A stretch of DNA of 64,000 nt from Oegoconia quadripuncta (GCA_949316235.1 OX438758.1:15161731-15225730); one strand, 5' to 3'; counted from the first letter of the stretch, positions 21,779 through 33,070 are shown. Notes: generated by a model from the sequence alone, not told the origin. Made by a program: numbers and translations.

Positions 21779-21872
21779 AATAAATCCATAATGATCGACC
21801 CTCAGGTTACAGCAGAATACCAGTGTTTTGCCCATCTCGAGCAAATCCACAAACTGCGCCTTTTTATATACT

Positions 21873-22192
21873 GTTTTTTTTAATGCACGTATACGGGTTC
21901 GCACTTGGCCTCAATCACACCTGATGTTAAGTGAAGATGAGGTGGAAGCGTACTGACCCGGAAACCCCAACATATTTGGGGGACTGGCCATTTTATCTCT
22001 GACAACCGGAACAACAATGCTATTAACATTGCTGTTTGGCGGCAGATTTAGATAAGATGGTGGTAGCTAGCCTAGGCGGACGTTTAAAATGCCCTACCAC
22101 CGAGTACTTAAACATGTACCCCGCTGGGGATCGAACCCGCGACCTCCGAATCGTAAACCCAATGTTGTTTACATTGAGCCACGGAGGCGGTT
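21873..22192 (-). mobile_element. SINE-2, full length
   Basis: It runs from the complement of the A tail (TTTTTTTTAATGCACG) to the head complement GAGCCACGGAGGCGGTTGC. Confidence 0.85.
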
Positions 22193-22496
22193 GCATTGTA
22201 TATTATGTAGCGCACACATTATAAGTAGTCGATGTTGCTGTGCTTGTGTTTTATTGTTTTCGTTTGATCTTTCATATATAAAATTGTTGTGTGTGTGTGA
22301 ACATGGATGCAAATAAATGATTATCTATGTATCTAAATCAATAGACTTGACGTTTCAATGGCGATGGGCTCACCCCCTGTCACGTGTGCATTTCTGAATA
22401 TTTCGAAAGGTGAAATGTGGGTAGTTTCAAGCATAAACGCCAATAAATAAATAAATATCCTTAGACATACTGATAACTGATAAATATTAATTAACG

Positions 22497-22759
22497 GATA
22501 AATCCTTAAGTAACTATACATATGGTCGTATTAATAAATCGATCTTGAGATTGCGTCTCAGTCTCAATACTATTCTCAAGCGTCAACTTAAAGATATCTT
22601 AGTCTTGAGAACGATTTATTCATACGGGCCATAGTTATGTCAACTGAAGCTTGTAGCTGAAAATCAGCGGCTGCTGGTTCCCAGCGACCATATGCTGAAC
22701 TATGTCTGGAGCTATATATTTTTGTCACAATTACAAGATCATCTTTTTTTTTTGAAAAG
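22497..22759. repeat. MITE plus unique flank, duplicated at 35539-35805
   Basis: Contains a small fold-back element at 22522-22632 (ATGGTCGTATTAATAAATCG opposite CGATTTATTCATACGGGCC). AAATCAGCGGCTGCTGGTTC and CACAATTACAAGATCATC follow. The same order, inverted, adjoins the SINE-4 at 35275-35538, so a larger unit is duplicated. Confidence 0.75.
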
Positions 22760-23034
22760 GATAATAATAATAAATATTCTTAGACATACACACAGCGCCA
22801 TTTAGTTCCACAGTAAGCAACTATAGGCTTGTGTTGCGGACACCAGATGGTTGATATACTACATAAATACATTTTTTTTGTAAATAAATACTTATTATAA
22901 ATGAAAAAAACATCCATAACTCGGGTACACATGCCCGTATTCATCACACAAACATATGCCCCTAGCGGGATTCGAACCCGCACCCTTTTGGTATAGTGGT
23001 CAGAGTTGCTAACCACTACACCAAACAGGTCGTC
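22760..23034 (-). mobile_element. SINE-4, full length
   Basis: Read on the minus strand, the head is GACGACCTGTTTGGTGTAG and box B is GGTTCGAATCCCG. The body has CATATGTTTGTGTGATGAAT and AGTTATGGATG, and the 3' part AACTAAATGGCGCTGTGTG. Confidence 0.85.
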
Positions 23035-23329
23035 GATGTTTTATAATATCTCTGACTATCCCATATGGGATAATGGTCGTATTCGTCGGTTCGTTTTTAA
23101 CCCCAGACGAAAAATGGGATTAAAATTGAATCAAATTATTCTTAAACAGCATCCCACCGTACGTAATATTGTGTGAGTGATCTTTGTGAGACATCAACCC
23201 TTTATCAGGCACGCATCAGACCATGGAATGGAATATGTCACGGATGTAACGATCGACTCCCATACCCATTGTATTATTTCCTATCAGTCAGTAGGTAGGG
23301 TCGCATGCCTTTCAGTGTTTTACAGGATA

Positions 23330-23668
23330 CATTTCGGTGAGTGTGCGATGGAATTGCTACGATCTTATTCCACCTTCCCCTTTCCATCTTCGGACAACCA
23401 GGGGAGGGGAGGGTTTCCATCGATATATTGTCAACATACCGAACATCCGCTAAGCGCACTAAGCGCTTTGCTTCATCATTTATAATGCGGACTGCTAACG
23501 TATGGAACACACTGCCCGCGTCGGTTTTTTCTTACAACCTTGGGATCTTCAAGTCTAGAGTGAATAGGCATTTACTCGGTGCGCTTGAAACATCTTCGGC
23601 TACATCCTTACTTTCCATCAGGTGGGATTGTAGTCAAACGCGAAACCAGTTTTTAATAAAAAAAAAAG
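23330..23668 (+). mobile_element. LINE-T 3' end
   Basis: It encodes the C-terminal tail of a non-LTR polymerase (frame 23341-23706). FASSFIMRTANVWNTLPASV and YNLGIFKSRVNRHLLGA are visible. The 3' UTR has CATCAGGTGGGATTGTAGTC and ends ATAAAAAAAAAA. It is 5' truncated. Confidence 0.75.
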
Positions 23669-23813
23669 GTAGATACCATGTATACGATTTATATGGAACA
23701 TTGTAAGTTAGAGTACAACATATTAGATTAATTTAGCTTTACAAATGTAACTAAATGTAAGGATTTTCTTAGAAAATTATATCCATAAATTAATTAACAG
23801 AATATTAAGAATC

Positions 23814-23959
23814 TAATGTTATAAATACGAAAGTTTGGATGTTTGTTTGTTGCTCAAACACGGCGAAACAGATGAACGGATTTGGATGAAATTTGGTACA
23901 TAGGTAGAATATAGTAGTATGTTAAACAAACATTCAAACTTTCGCATTTATAATATTGG
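23814..23959. repeat. Fold-back derivative of repeat R
   Basis: AATGTTATAAATACGAAAG then TTTGGATGTTTG on the left is inverted on the right as CAAACATTCAAACTTTCGC then ATTTATAATATT. It therefore looks like two opposed R termini. Confidence 0.6.
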
Positions 23960-23984
23960 TTTGATTAGATTATTGGTTACTTGC

Positions 23985-24279
23985 AACCGCCTCAGTGGCT
24001 CAATGTAAACAACATAGGGTTTACGATTCGGAGGTCGTGGGTTCGATCCCCAGTGGGGTACATGTTTAGTACTCGGTTTATTGTGGTAGGGCATTTTAAA
24101 TGTCCGCCTGGCTAGCTACCACTGTTTTATCTAAATCTGCCGCTAAATCTAATAGCAGATAGCCAGTGCCCCAAATAGGATGGGATTTCCGGATCAGTAG
24201 GCGCTTGCACCTTCGGCCTCACCTTCACTTAACATCAGGTGTGATTGAGGTCAAGTGCTAACTCGTGCTTAAAAAAAAG
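23985..24279 (+). mobile_element. SINE-2, full length with small deletions
   Basis: Head ACCGCCTCAGTGGCTCAATG, box B GGGTTCGATCCCC, tail CATCAGGTGTGATTGAGG then CTTAAAAAAAAG. Confidence 0.8.
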
Positions 24280-24652
24280 AAACTTTCCCTCTAGATTACA
24301 TTTATTCATTCCTACCTATCTACGAGTATACCTACCTCTACATGTTATCCTAAAAGGTCTATAACAGGGCTGTTCTCCCTATCTATATTCCTCTCACCGT
24401 CTGACTTTGATATATCGCTCGTTAGAAGCAACAGGGGCTCAAATCACAAATCGATATTTATGGAGGCATGTGGCTTTTACTTATTTAAAATAAAATCATA
24501 GTCACGTGCTATTTTTATTTAAATTAGGATGACAAGATGTCTTTTAGATTGTTTAATGTGGTGTTTTGTCGTTTGGCAACCATCGACTGGCAAATTTATG
24601 ATTTGTCATTTTCCTATTACGCCTTATACAAATGACTGTGTCCAAATAATCC

Positions 24653-24836
24653 ACACACCTACACACACACTCCCACACACACTCCCACACACACCCCCAC
24701 ACACACCCCCACACACACCCCCACACACACCCCCACACACACCCCCACACACACCCCCACACACACCCCCACACACACCCCCACACACACCCCCACACAC
24801 ACCCCCACACACACACACACCCCCCACACACAGCCT
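24653..24836. repeat. CCCCACACACAC minisatellite (12-bp unit)
   Basis: About a dozen perfect 12-bp units are flanked by variant CTCCCACACACA units and a plain CA run. Because 12 is divisible by three, all frames stay open and give artificial PHTP, CGGV or CVWG repeats on either strand. These are not genes. Confidence 0.95.
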
Positions 24837-25530
24837 CATACACACAATTAAAGTTTTTGGGCACATACTGACCATTCAGAGGGTGAAAGGCTGGTGAGAA
24901 GTCACACAGGTTTTCTAGTACGGACACCAGTCTCTCTCAAAAACTAGTTTATATACGTCATAATTTTAAGCACCTATTGTTAAGTATTGTACTTACATTT
25001 TTGTGAGAGAAAATAAAAACTTTTTGTTTTTGTATTGTATTTTGTATCTTCTTGTCCTAGTCCCAATTTATTTGTGCCTATCACTATTTTTAGCGAATAA
25101 GGTTATAAGTATTTTTTTTTGCATATAACAAATTCTCATAAATATATTGAGATGCCATTGTTAAGATATTAATTTCCTTAAACTTATATCTAAGAGACAC
25201 TCTAGGTCCTAATTTTAAGAATGATTTTCTGAGTAGATACTGAGACCAGGTACTTAGAGGAATGATCGGACTGAATTTGAATTAGCTCAATCGACCTGTA
25301 TTAGAACACGAAAATAGACAGCAAAATATGAAGTGAAAAATTCTATTTGCATTATTTACGCCAATATGGATTTTTATTAAAACAATAGCGTCGATTATTC
25401 AATTCAAAGCTATTGAAGCGTGTAATAGAAATTCTCGAAATGACAGCTGACGGTGTGTGGGTTGGAATGATGGAAAGGTGACAACTGATAATGTCATTTC
25501 TGAATGACTTATTTAGGATCAGATACACTT
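24837..25530. other. Unassigned AT-rich spacer
   Basis: No gene or element was recognised. Confidence 0.35.
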
Positions 25531-25729
25531 ACTAGCTTTGCGCCCGCGGCTTCGTCTGCGTGGATAACTTTATCGCGGAAATTTGTTTATCCCGCAGGAA
25601 CTCACTTTGTCGGGATAAAAAATATTCTATATCTTAATCCAGGGTACATTCTACCTATATACCAAATCCGTTTCTCCGTGATTGAGCAAAAATAAAAACA
25701 TCCAAACTTTCGCATTTAAGTATAATAAA
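25531..25729 (+). repeat. Dispersed repeat R, first of two in tandem
   Basis: ACTAGCTTTGCGCCCGCGGC to ATCCAAACTTTCGCATTTAA. The middle is shortened. Confidence 0.6.
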
Positions 25730-25956
25730 ACTAGCTTTCCGCCCGCGGCTTCGCCTGCGTGGAATAGCTTTATCGCGGATATGTTTCATTTCTTTACCCC
25801 GCGGGAACTATACTCACTTTGTGACCTTCCCAGCCCACCTATGCCCAGCTGGGTCGAGTCACAAGGTGTATATGTACCAAATTTCATCCAAATCCGTTCA
25901 TCCGTTTCGTCGTGATTGAGCAACAAACATCCAAACTTTCGCATTGATATTATTAG
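25729..25956 (+). repeat. Dispersed repeat R, second of two in tandem
   Basis: ACTAGCTTTCCGCCCGCGGC to CATTGATATTATTAGT, directly abutting the previous copy. Confidence 0.65.
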
Positions 25957-26195
25957 TTAGATAATAATTCAAAAAATCTAAAAAAAAATCAAAATATTTT
26001 ATTTCTTTAACAAAGATTTTACATTATTTATAATTGGGGTGGAAAACACCTAGTAAGTACCTAAGTACCTGTATCAGGTGCTTTCGCTCTTCCATAACAA
26101 TTACAGGCTTTGTTAAGAAACATAACCAATTAGGTATCATCTGCGAGTTAAATATAACTTGCAAAATAGAATGTGTATGTATGTGAGGGCGCGTG

Positions 26196-26585
<390 letters not shown>

Positions 26586-26911
26586 TGATGATAATTATAA
26601 TATAATAGCTAGATTATTGACAAAATCACAGTGATTTAAAAGTTTTCAGATACGATACCATAGTCCACTGTTGATTCAAGTGTGAACTTCCTCAAAAATT
26701 ATACAATAAAAATCATAATGATTCGCACCAACGATTTTGTTAGAATACCCTAAAGCGGTAAAAGCCAAAATAAAGAAAAACGGTAGAGGCTTATTCGTTC
26801 CGCTATTCCAGAGTTTTCATTAAAAATAACAACTGGGTGCCTACCAAAGCGAAAAAAGTTTTTCAATTTCGGTTTGAAAATATTTGAACCTGTGATCTTA
26901 TTATTCGTATT

Positions 26912-27110
26912 CGACGACTTGTTTGGTGTAGTGGTTACAAATCCTGACTGCTATGAAGGTAGCGTGTTCGAATCTCGCTAAGGGCATATATTTGTATGAT
27001 GCATACGAACATTCGGAGTTATGGGTTTCACTTATAAAGTATTTACTTACTAAAAAAAGTAAATGTATTTGTTAGTATATCAACATGCTGGTATCCATAA
27101 TACAACTCAA
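26912..27110 (+). mobile_element. SINE-4, diverged
   Basis: Head GACGACTTGTTTGGTGTAG, box B-like TGTTCGAATCTCG, and body TATCAACATGCTGGTATCCA. The 3' end is lost. Confidence 0.7.
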
Positions 27111-27177
27111 GGGATCAAGCAAGCAAGGGACACCTTGCACTTCAAAATCGGTCAAGCCGTTTAGACCACTGGAGGTA

Positions 27178-27509
27178 ACCGCCTGCATGGCTCAATATAA
27201 ACAACATTGGGTTTACGATTCGGAGATCGCGGGTTCGATCCCCAGCGGGGTACATGTTTAAAGTACTCGGTTTGGTTGGTGGTAGGGCATTTTAAATGTC
27301 CGTCTGGCTAGCTACCACCATCTTATCTAAATCTGCCGCCAAGCAGCAATGTTAATAGCATTGTTGTGTTCCCGTTGTCAGAGATAAAATAGCCAGTCGC
27401 CCAAATGTGTTGGGTTTTCCGGGTCAGTACGCTTCCACCTTCGCCCTCATCTTCACTTAACATTAGGTGTCATTGAGGTTAAGTACGAACCCATTGTGCA
27501 TAAAAAAAA
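27178..27509 (+). mobile_element. SINE-2, full length
   Basis: Head ACCGCCTGCATGGCTCAATA, box B GGGTTCGATCCCC, complete body, and tail CATTGTGCATAAAAAAAA. Confidence 0.85.
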
Positions 27510-27595
27510 GGCAATATAGAAACCTATTTTTAAACGACTTCAAAAAAGGAGGAGGTTCTGTATTCGGGGCGTATTTTTTTAATATATATAACAAA

Positions 27596-27722
27596 CTCGT
27601 TTGACCACAATCTCACCTGATGGAATGCGACGATGTGGTAGAAGGTGAAGCATGCGATCTCAGTAGCTGCCTATTAAAGAATTGCCTTTTGAAGATTCGC
27701 AAGAGTATAGGATTCAGGAATA
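27596..27722 (-). mobile_element. LINE-T 3' fragment
   Basis: CTCGTTTGACCACAATCTCA, CCTGATGGAATGCGACGATG and AAGCATGCGATCTCAGTAG match the complement of the LINE-T tail. Confidence 0.6.
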
Positions 27723-27937
27723 CATATATAAGGTTACTTTTAAATAGTCGTTGGTACATGTACCGTACTCATGATTATCATGAACCCTTATTATGTATTT
27801 ATACAAAAATTAAAATAATAATTGAAAATATTTTTAAAGAAAGTCGTTTCTTTGGGAAAGTAGTTTGTAATCATGAGTATAATGTGTATATAATGAGTAT
27901 GAGTGCTAATCCGTTGTGCATAAAAAAAAATATATAT

Positions 27938-28078
27938 GTAAAGGGTGAAATTTAATTAGTGTAATTTATGTTTACTGGTGACTACAGTTTTGGTTACGAA
28001 AAGCTTACCACTATGAACCACAGCTGAATTTAGCTGAAAATTGTTGGACTTCCATACTAAAAGTGGTTTCATAATATA
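27938..28078. mobile_element. Decayed copy of the 8238-8569 MITE
   Basis: AAGGGTGAAATTTAATTAG, TTACTGGTGACTACAG and TTGTTGGACTTCCATACTAA then AAGTGGTTTCA match the left two-thirds of that element. Confidence 0.55.
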
Positions 28079-28090
28079 TACATATATATA

Positions 28091-28557
28091 TTAGGTCTTT
28101 ACCAATGAAATTGGAGATTTTTTTCTTCGTTAATCATAATGTACCAACTCCTATGATTCTATAGCTATTTCCAAATTTGCTTTTTATTTGGAAAATGGAA
28201 TATTATTTTAAGGTTTCACATGAAATATTTTTTTATTTCTGGGCTAAAAAAAAAATGAAAAAAACTGGCTATTTTATCTCTGACAACGGGAACACAACAA
28301 AAAAAAAAAAAATTGAACACGGCTCTTTTCATGAGCTTCCCATATTATTTCTTAGATTCGCAGAAGCTTTTATAAAGCCCTTACTTTTAACAATTAACGC
28401 TACCTATACTTCACTTAATGTTATCCGATAATACACACAAAGTTTAGCTAAATTTGGATTTGCCGTTCCCAAAAAAAAATCAAAAATCTTTGTATGGAGA
28501 AAACAGTCTTAATGAAATTCTTCATACAAAACGCCAATTTCATAGGTAAGGACCTAA
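28091..28557. mobile_element. TA-flanked MITE with TTAGGTC ends
   Basis: Ends TTAGGTCTTTACCAATGAAA and TTTCATAGGTAAGGACCTAA lie between TA dinucleotides. The copy at 49174-49595 is in opposite orientation. This copy carries an additional piece, ACTGGCTATTTTATCTCTGA then an A run (28263-28312), which is a SINE-2 fragment. Confidence 0.85.
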
Positions 28558-28866
28558 TATATATAGAACCCAAAAAATCTTACCCTCTTTCCTCAAAAAG
28601 CCTCAGGTTACGGGATTTGGTATACTCCAGAAATAATTTTCCACGTGAGGACGAAGTTAAGCCTTATATAGCAGTACGTAATGCTCTACCGTGTACAAGG
28701 GTGTAAGTGGACACACCTCCCTGGTGAATATTCCGATTTCATCTTCATGACGTGTGCAAATTGGTTCCTAACACATTTTTCGTAAATCCCTCGTGTCGTA
28801 TCGACATGAATAAAATCAGTGTACCTATTTTACATGAAAGTAGGTGTAACACCTACTTCAATTCTG

Positions 28867-29780
28867 TACCGGATGAGTTTTTTACCGGAAGGAAAAAAAT
28901 AGGATATATTAGGTAAGTGAAATAGAAGTTATTGACATAGGTAGTTTAATTTTTTTTTCAAACTAACATTGACACACGCGCCCTCGAGATTGATATTGGT
29001 CTTTATATGGTCTTTGTACGGATATATCATCGGTTAAACTGTTTCGAACATACTTAGCTTTAATACCGGATGAGTTTTATTAACTTAAGGAAAAAATAGG
29101 GCATTTTAGGTAAGTGAAATAGAAGTTATCGGCATAGGTAGTATAATTTTTTTTTTCAAAACTATCGTTGACACACGCGACGACCGGAGATTGATATGAT
29201 ATCCGTAGGGATCCTATCACGGGAAACTTAAATTTTCTCCAAGTATTTAATTTAATGATGTAATTATGTGGAATAATAGGCTACAAACGCGACCGTCAAA
29301 TTACACAATACTTTAATCGATGATGACGGTTTTGAAAAAAAAAAAAACTAGGTACCTATGTCAATAACTAATTTCGGGGAGTGTGCGTTGGAATTACATA
29401 ATCTTATTCCACCGTCACCCTTCCATCTTCGGACCACTAGGCGTAGGGAGGGATTCCACCCGTATATAGTTAATATACCGAACATTCGCACTAAGAAGTT
29501 CGATTCTTCATTCATCATCCGAACAGCCAAGGCATGGAACTCCCTTCCGGCGTCAGTCTTTCCTGAATCCTACAACCTTGGGATCTTCAAGAGCAGAGTG
29601 AATAGGCATTTACTGAGATCGCGTGCTTCATCTCCGACCACATCGTCACTTTCCATCAGGTGAGATTGTGGCCAAACGCGAATCCAGTCAATCATAAAAA
29701 AAAAAAAAAAAAAACTTCTATTTCACTTAACCTAATATGCCCTACTTTTTTCCCTCACAGTAAAAAACTCATCCAGTATA
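28867..29780. mobile_element. TA-type MITE with ACCGGATGAG ends, carrying LINE-T
   Basis: The left ends TACCGGATGAGTTTTTTACC (28867) and TACCGGATGAGTTTTATTAA (29064) are a partial tandem duplication. The right end is the complement, AAAAACTCATCCAGTATA. GGTAAGTGAAATAGAAGTTA lies inside each left end. LINE-T (29366-29715) is inserted in the interior. A second copy is at 57843-58601. Confidence 0.75.
29366..29715 (+). mobile_element. LINE-T 3' end
   Basis: The frame at 29358-29663 encodes FDSSFIIRTAKAWNSLPASV and ESYNLGIFKSRVNRHLL, the C-terminal tail of a non-LTR reverse-transcriptase protein. The 3' UTR has CATCAGGTGAGATTGTGGCC and ends CATAAAAAAAA. It is the best preserved of the short LINE-T copies here, all of which keep only the 3' few hundred bases. 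Confidence 0.8.
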
Positions 29781-30358
29781 AGTATTGAACTAATGAAAGT
29801 ATACATAGTGTGAATAATATTTTGAATTTCTGTTGTAAATGCAGCTCGAGTTGTTGACAGATAGTACATGCATAGTGTACATCCGAATCGACACTATTGT
29901 TGCTGCTATAGTGTGGTGTCAAATAAATATGTGTAAATAAGTAAAAATAATGAATTGTTTAATAAGATACTAGTTATATATAAATTGTTCATTGGATCAG
30001 ATAAAAAGAACAGTCCACTTTATATCCTTCACTGCTGATGAGGGCTCCATAAATAAAGTGTTCGTATCACGTCTGATGCCTAATTCGGCGTAGGAAGATA
30101 AATTCTTCCTCCAAGGTCCCCTCTTTAGAAACACGAATATCTACCTAAATAAATCTGTTACGTAAACTCTTAATACTATAAGAACTAGAGATTTTTTATT
30201 GTGCACTAGCGATCCGCCCCGGCTTCGCCCGAGTGCAATTACATTTTTTTTTGTAAATAAATACATAAATGAATTTATAACTACATACCTATTCTATACC
30301 TAAAGCAAACTACAGAATTGTTAGAAAACATTTTATTCCTATAAAGATTAGGAACTTT
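29781..30358. other. Unassigned spacer
   Basis: Includes a solo end of the GTGTCG MITE at 29876-29898 (GTGTACATCCGAATCGACAC) and a short R-like piece at 30200-30235 (CCGGCTTCGCCCG). No gene was seen. Confidence 0.4.
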
Positions 30359-30405
30359 AAGGCCCGTATTAATAAACCACTCTCAAGATTGAGAACAGTC
30401 TTGTT
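30359..30405. mobile_element. Left end of a family-E MITE
   Basis: AAGGCCCGTATTAATAAACC then ACTCTCAAGATTGAGAACAG matches the left 45 bp of 20083-20421 and then stops at a LINE. Confidence 0.65.
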
Positions 30406-30622
30406 GTCCTGCTACTGCGCGCAAAAGGTTCCCCTATTTCTTGCCACGTGGCTCTATCCAGCGCAATATCTTTCCACTCCTTGCTGAAGGTATCCAGATC
30501 ATCGTGCCATCACTTTTTGGGTCTACCTCTGCCACGCCTGCTGTCCTGTGGAAAGCGTTCTGTGCACATCCTGGCCTATTTTCCCTGAACCTTCCTACAG
30601 AGGTGACCCGTCCAATCCCAGT
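30406..30622 (-). pseudogene. Decayed LINE polymerase C-terminus
   Basis: Minus-strand translation gives DDLDTFSKEWKDIALDRATW and QEIGEPFARS, preceded by GRGRPKK. This is typical of the end of RTE-type LINE polymerases. Stop codons and frame changes interrupt it, so it is a dead copy. Confidence 0.6.
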
Positions 30623-30862
30623 TTAAGTTGACAAAAACATAGAGAAAAGTAATCTCAATAAATGTTTTTACCCAACCATCACCTATCGCAAAATCTTACT
30701 GCTATTGTGTGGATACTGAAGCGAAACTAGACTAAAATTTTAGCGGAATTCTAGCCCATTAGTGGTGCGATAGCGTTGTCGAACTGTAGGTAAGCCTCTA
30801 TTCACGCGGCTCTGTGTGCTTTGAGCAGCACGCATAATAAATAATGGTAAAGAAGGACTTAC

Positions 30863-31077
30863 CTGACGCAGTTCTGTAGCAAGATCAATGATCAGCTGAT
30901 TTTGTTCTCTCTCGAAATCATCGGAGACCATCGTTTCATATGGCTCTGGAAAACAATATTTGTTCTGCACTGTCACGCACAAATTGCCCCCAACCCTTAT
31001 ATTGAAATTATGGTAATACCGCGGCTCCACATCGGTAACATTCGGGGCAAAATACAGGTGTAATGTTGCGGTGATTT
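30863..31077 (-). CDS. Unrecognised membrane protein, exon 3 (extracellular-like domain)
   Basis: Third visible exon of the minus-strand gene starting at 35044. The acceptor is ACCCGACACAG|AA and the donor GTCAG|GTAAGT, so the exon is 215 nt: 2 nt that complete a split Glu codon, then 71 codons. That phase fits exon 2, which ends with one base. The peptide begins ITATLHLYFAPNVTDVEPRY, holds two cysteines (GGNLCV and NKYCFP) and an N-glycosylation sequon (NVT), and ends in an amphipathic stretch EREQNQLIIDLATELRQ. It follows a membrane segment, so an extracellular or luminal position is likely. In two-pore potassium channels an extracellular cap helix follows the first membrane segment, which this resembles; no pore motif is seen. 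In-frame stops lie upstream of the acceptor, so the exon start is constrained. Later exons were not found down to position 1. Confidence 0.6.
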
Positions 31078-31863
31078 CTGTGTCGGGTTTGGTGATAATC
31101 AAATTGTAGATAAGGGTTAAGAATTATTACGTATGTACGTGTGCTAGAATACCCAAAGTGGAATTCAGCTTAAAGTTTGTGCTTAAATTCCAAAAGTCGG
31201 ACGTCGGAACAGACGGACATAAAGTCCGTCATCTAGGCTGCTCCTTTTCACAAAGACATCTTACTTTTGTTTTTGAGGTACCTACGGACATTGCGTATTT
31301 CGATGGCATTGTTTCATAAAGCAGTCTGTACGTATGAGAAATGAGGAGTCCAGCAATACGTGACGCCTGAATGATCATTTAAAGTGGCACATTTTTTCTC
31401 CTTTGGGCACTGTTTGGCACTATTTAAGCACTATTTTTTAACATTATCAAAATAGCTGAATTACTCCTTGTGTAGTCTATTATCACGTATGAATTGTTCC
31501 TACTATTATTTTTCGATTTCCTGTGACCCGCTAGCACGCTAGTAGTGATACATATACATACATAGTAGTGGGTACTCCGTCTCATCACGCGTCCATGGAC
31601 AAAGGAAAACAATCGACGTCTCGTCCCTATTGTAAGCTCTTTGTTCTAGACAGTAACTGTTTTTAGTCAATCACACACTTACATTTTTCTTTCCTTGTCC
31701 AATTGGCCATGGAATGGAGAGTTTACAAGAGGCCCTTGTGAAGGTGTTGCCACAAATTAACGTTTAATATTGTGTTTAATCTTTAAAATCATTTTAGACA
31801 CAATAACTAAACAAGATAAGAACGAGGTTGGTATCCGCCAGAGGATGGTATATATGTATATGA
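31078..31863. other. Intron 2 of the minus-strand gene, right part
   Basis: No element recognised. Repeated GGCACT/GCACTATTT words occur at 31398-31436. Confidence 0.35.
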
Positions 31864-32106
31864 AGACCGATTGGTGTAGTGGATAGTGACCCTGTCAGCG
31901 AAAGTAACGGTTGCGTATTCGAATCCCGCGACGGGTAAATGTTTATGTGATGAATATGAACGTTTATTCCTGAGTCATGGATGTTTATATAAATATTTAT
32001 GTATGTTTATCCGTAATCTAGTATCCATAGTACAAGCTTTGCTTAGTTTGGGACTAGATGATTGGTGTAAGTGTCCGAAATATTTATTTATTTATTATTA
32101 TATTAT
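31864..32106 (+). mobile_element. SINE-3 copy
   Basis: ACCGATTGGTGTAGTGGATA, damaged box B (GTATTCGAATCCCG), TTATCCGTAATCTAGTATCC, and a (TTTA)n tail. It is in intron 2 of the minus-strand gene. Confidence 0.85.
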
Positions 32107-32256
32107 CTGTTGGAAAATTTGTGGTCCCTAGTGTCAACAATTATTTCGGAAACAACCCTACGTAATCACGTTCCGTTTTACCACGGTTTTGGCAGAAGAA
32201 ATCAGAAACGAGGAAAGCAAAGGCAGGTTTGCTAAGTTTTTTAAAAACCATCTATT

Positions 32257-32396
32257 AGTGTCGATTCGGATGTACACCAACTAAACTAAAACCAGTTTTA
32301 GAGTAGTACTGTCTCTTTCTCCCTGGAACAGTACGATGCGACGGCACCGCTCCAAAACTAGTTTTAGTTTAGTTGGTGTACATCCGAATCGACACC
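32257..32396. mobile_element. 140-bp fold-back MITE, inverse of 19084-19223
   Basis: Ends GTGTCGATTCGGATGTACAC and GTGTACATCCGAATCGACAC. The centre has CCCTGGAACAGTACGATGCG, the complement of the loop of the other copy. Confidence 0.85.
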
Positions 32397-32689
32397 AGTG
32401 TCTGATTATCCCGCTCAGTGAACGTTATTCTATCCATCAAATTGCAATATATATTCTAACTCCAAATTTGTGTTGATATTAGTTCTGCGTTTTGTAACCG
32501 AGACTGATATACCTACTCCCATAATTGGTCAAAGTATACTCCCACAGACAAACCTATAAATTTGGTTTTGTGGGGTTAGAAATAAAATTAATTAATACAA
32601 GCTTTATTTAACTGCCACCTATTAGTTAGTAAAGCATAAATCTTGCAAGTGAATTTTGTTCCAATTTTGCTTAGGCGACTATGCCTATA

Positions 32690-32866
32690 TTGAGAATGCA
32701 ATTGGTGTTTTGTATAAGCTTTTATTTATCATTAATCTAAATGAAAAACAATTTAAAAACCATGCCAAAACAACATTAACAAAAAAAGCTTCGCCGAGCT
32801 CCCAAAAATTATAAAATTGTATTAGTTGTATACTAAAATAAAAGTATACACCAATTGCATTCTCAA
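32690..32866. mobile_element. Short TA-flanked MITE
   Basis: TTGAGAATGCAATTGGTGTT at the left is inverted at the right as TACACCAATTGCATTCTCAA, with TATA on both sides. There is an AAGCTTTTATTTAT subterminal segment and no gene. Confidence 0.75.
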
Positions 32867-33070
32867 TATAGTGTAAGTGTGTATGTGTGTAGATTTCTAC
32901 GTTACTTCCTGTAGCCTAAACGGCTTGACGGTTTAAGGGGTAAGGTTAAGGGTACGTATTGCCCTTGCCCACGTAGTTGTGTAGGTAATTAAAACCGTTC
33001 GCTAGTATGGAGTATCCTAGCTTATGGTTCTCTAGTGTGTTTCATATAGTACTATATTTTAAATATATAC

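Noticed and set aside
24529..24927. Open frames of about 120 codons rich in PHTP or VCGG repeats on both strands
   Set aside because: They follow the 12-bp satellite and would exist in any such array; there is no unique coding sequence.
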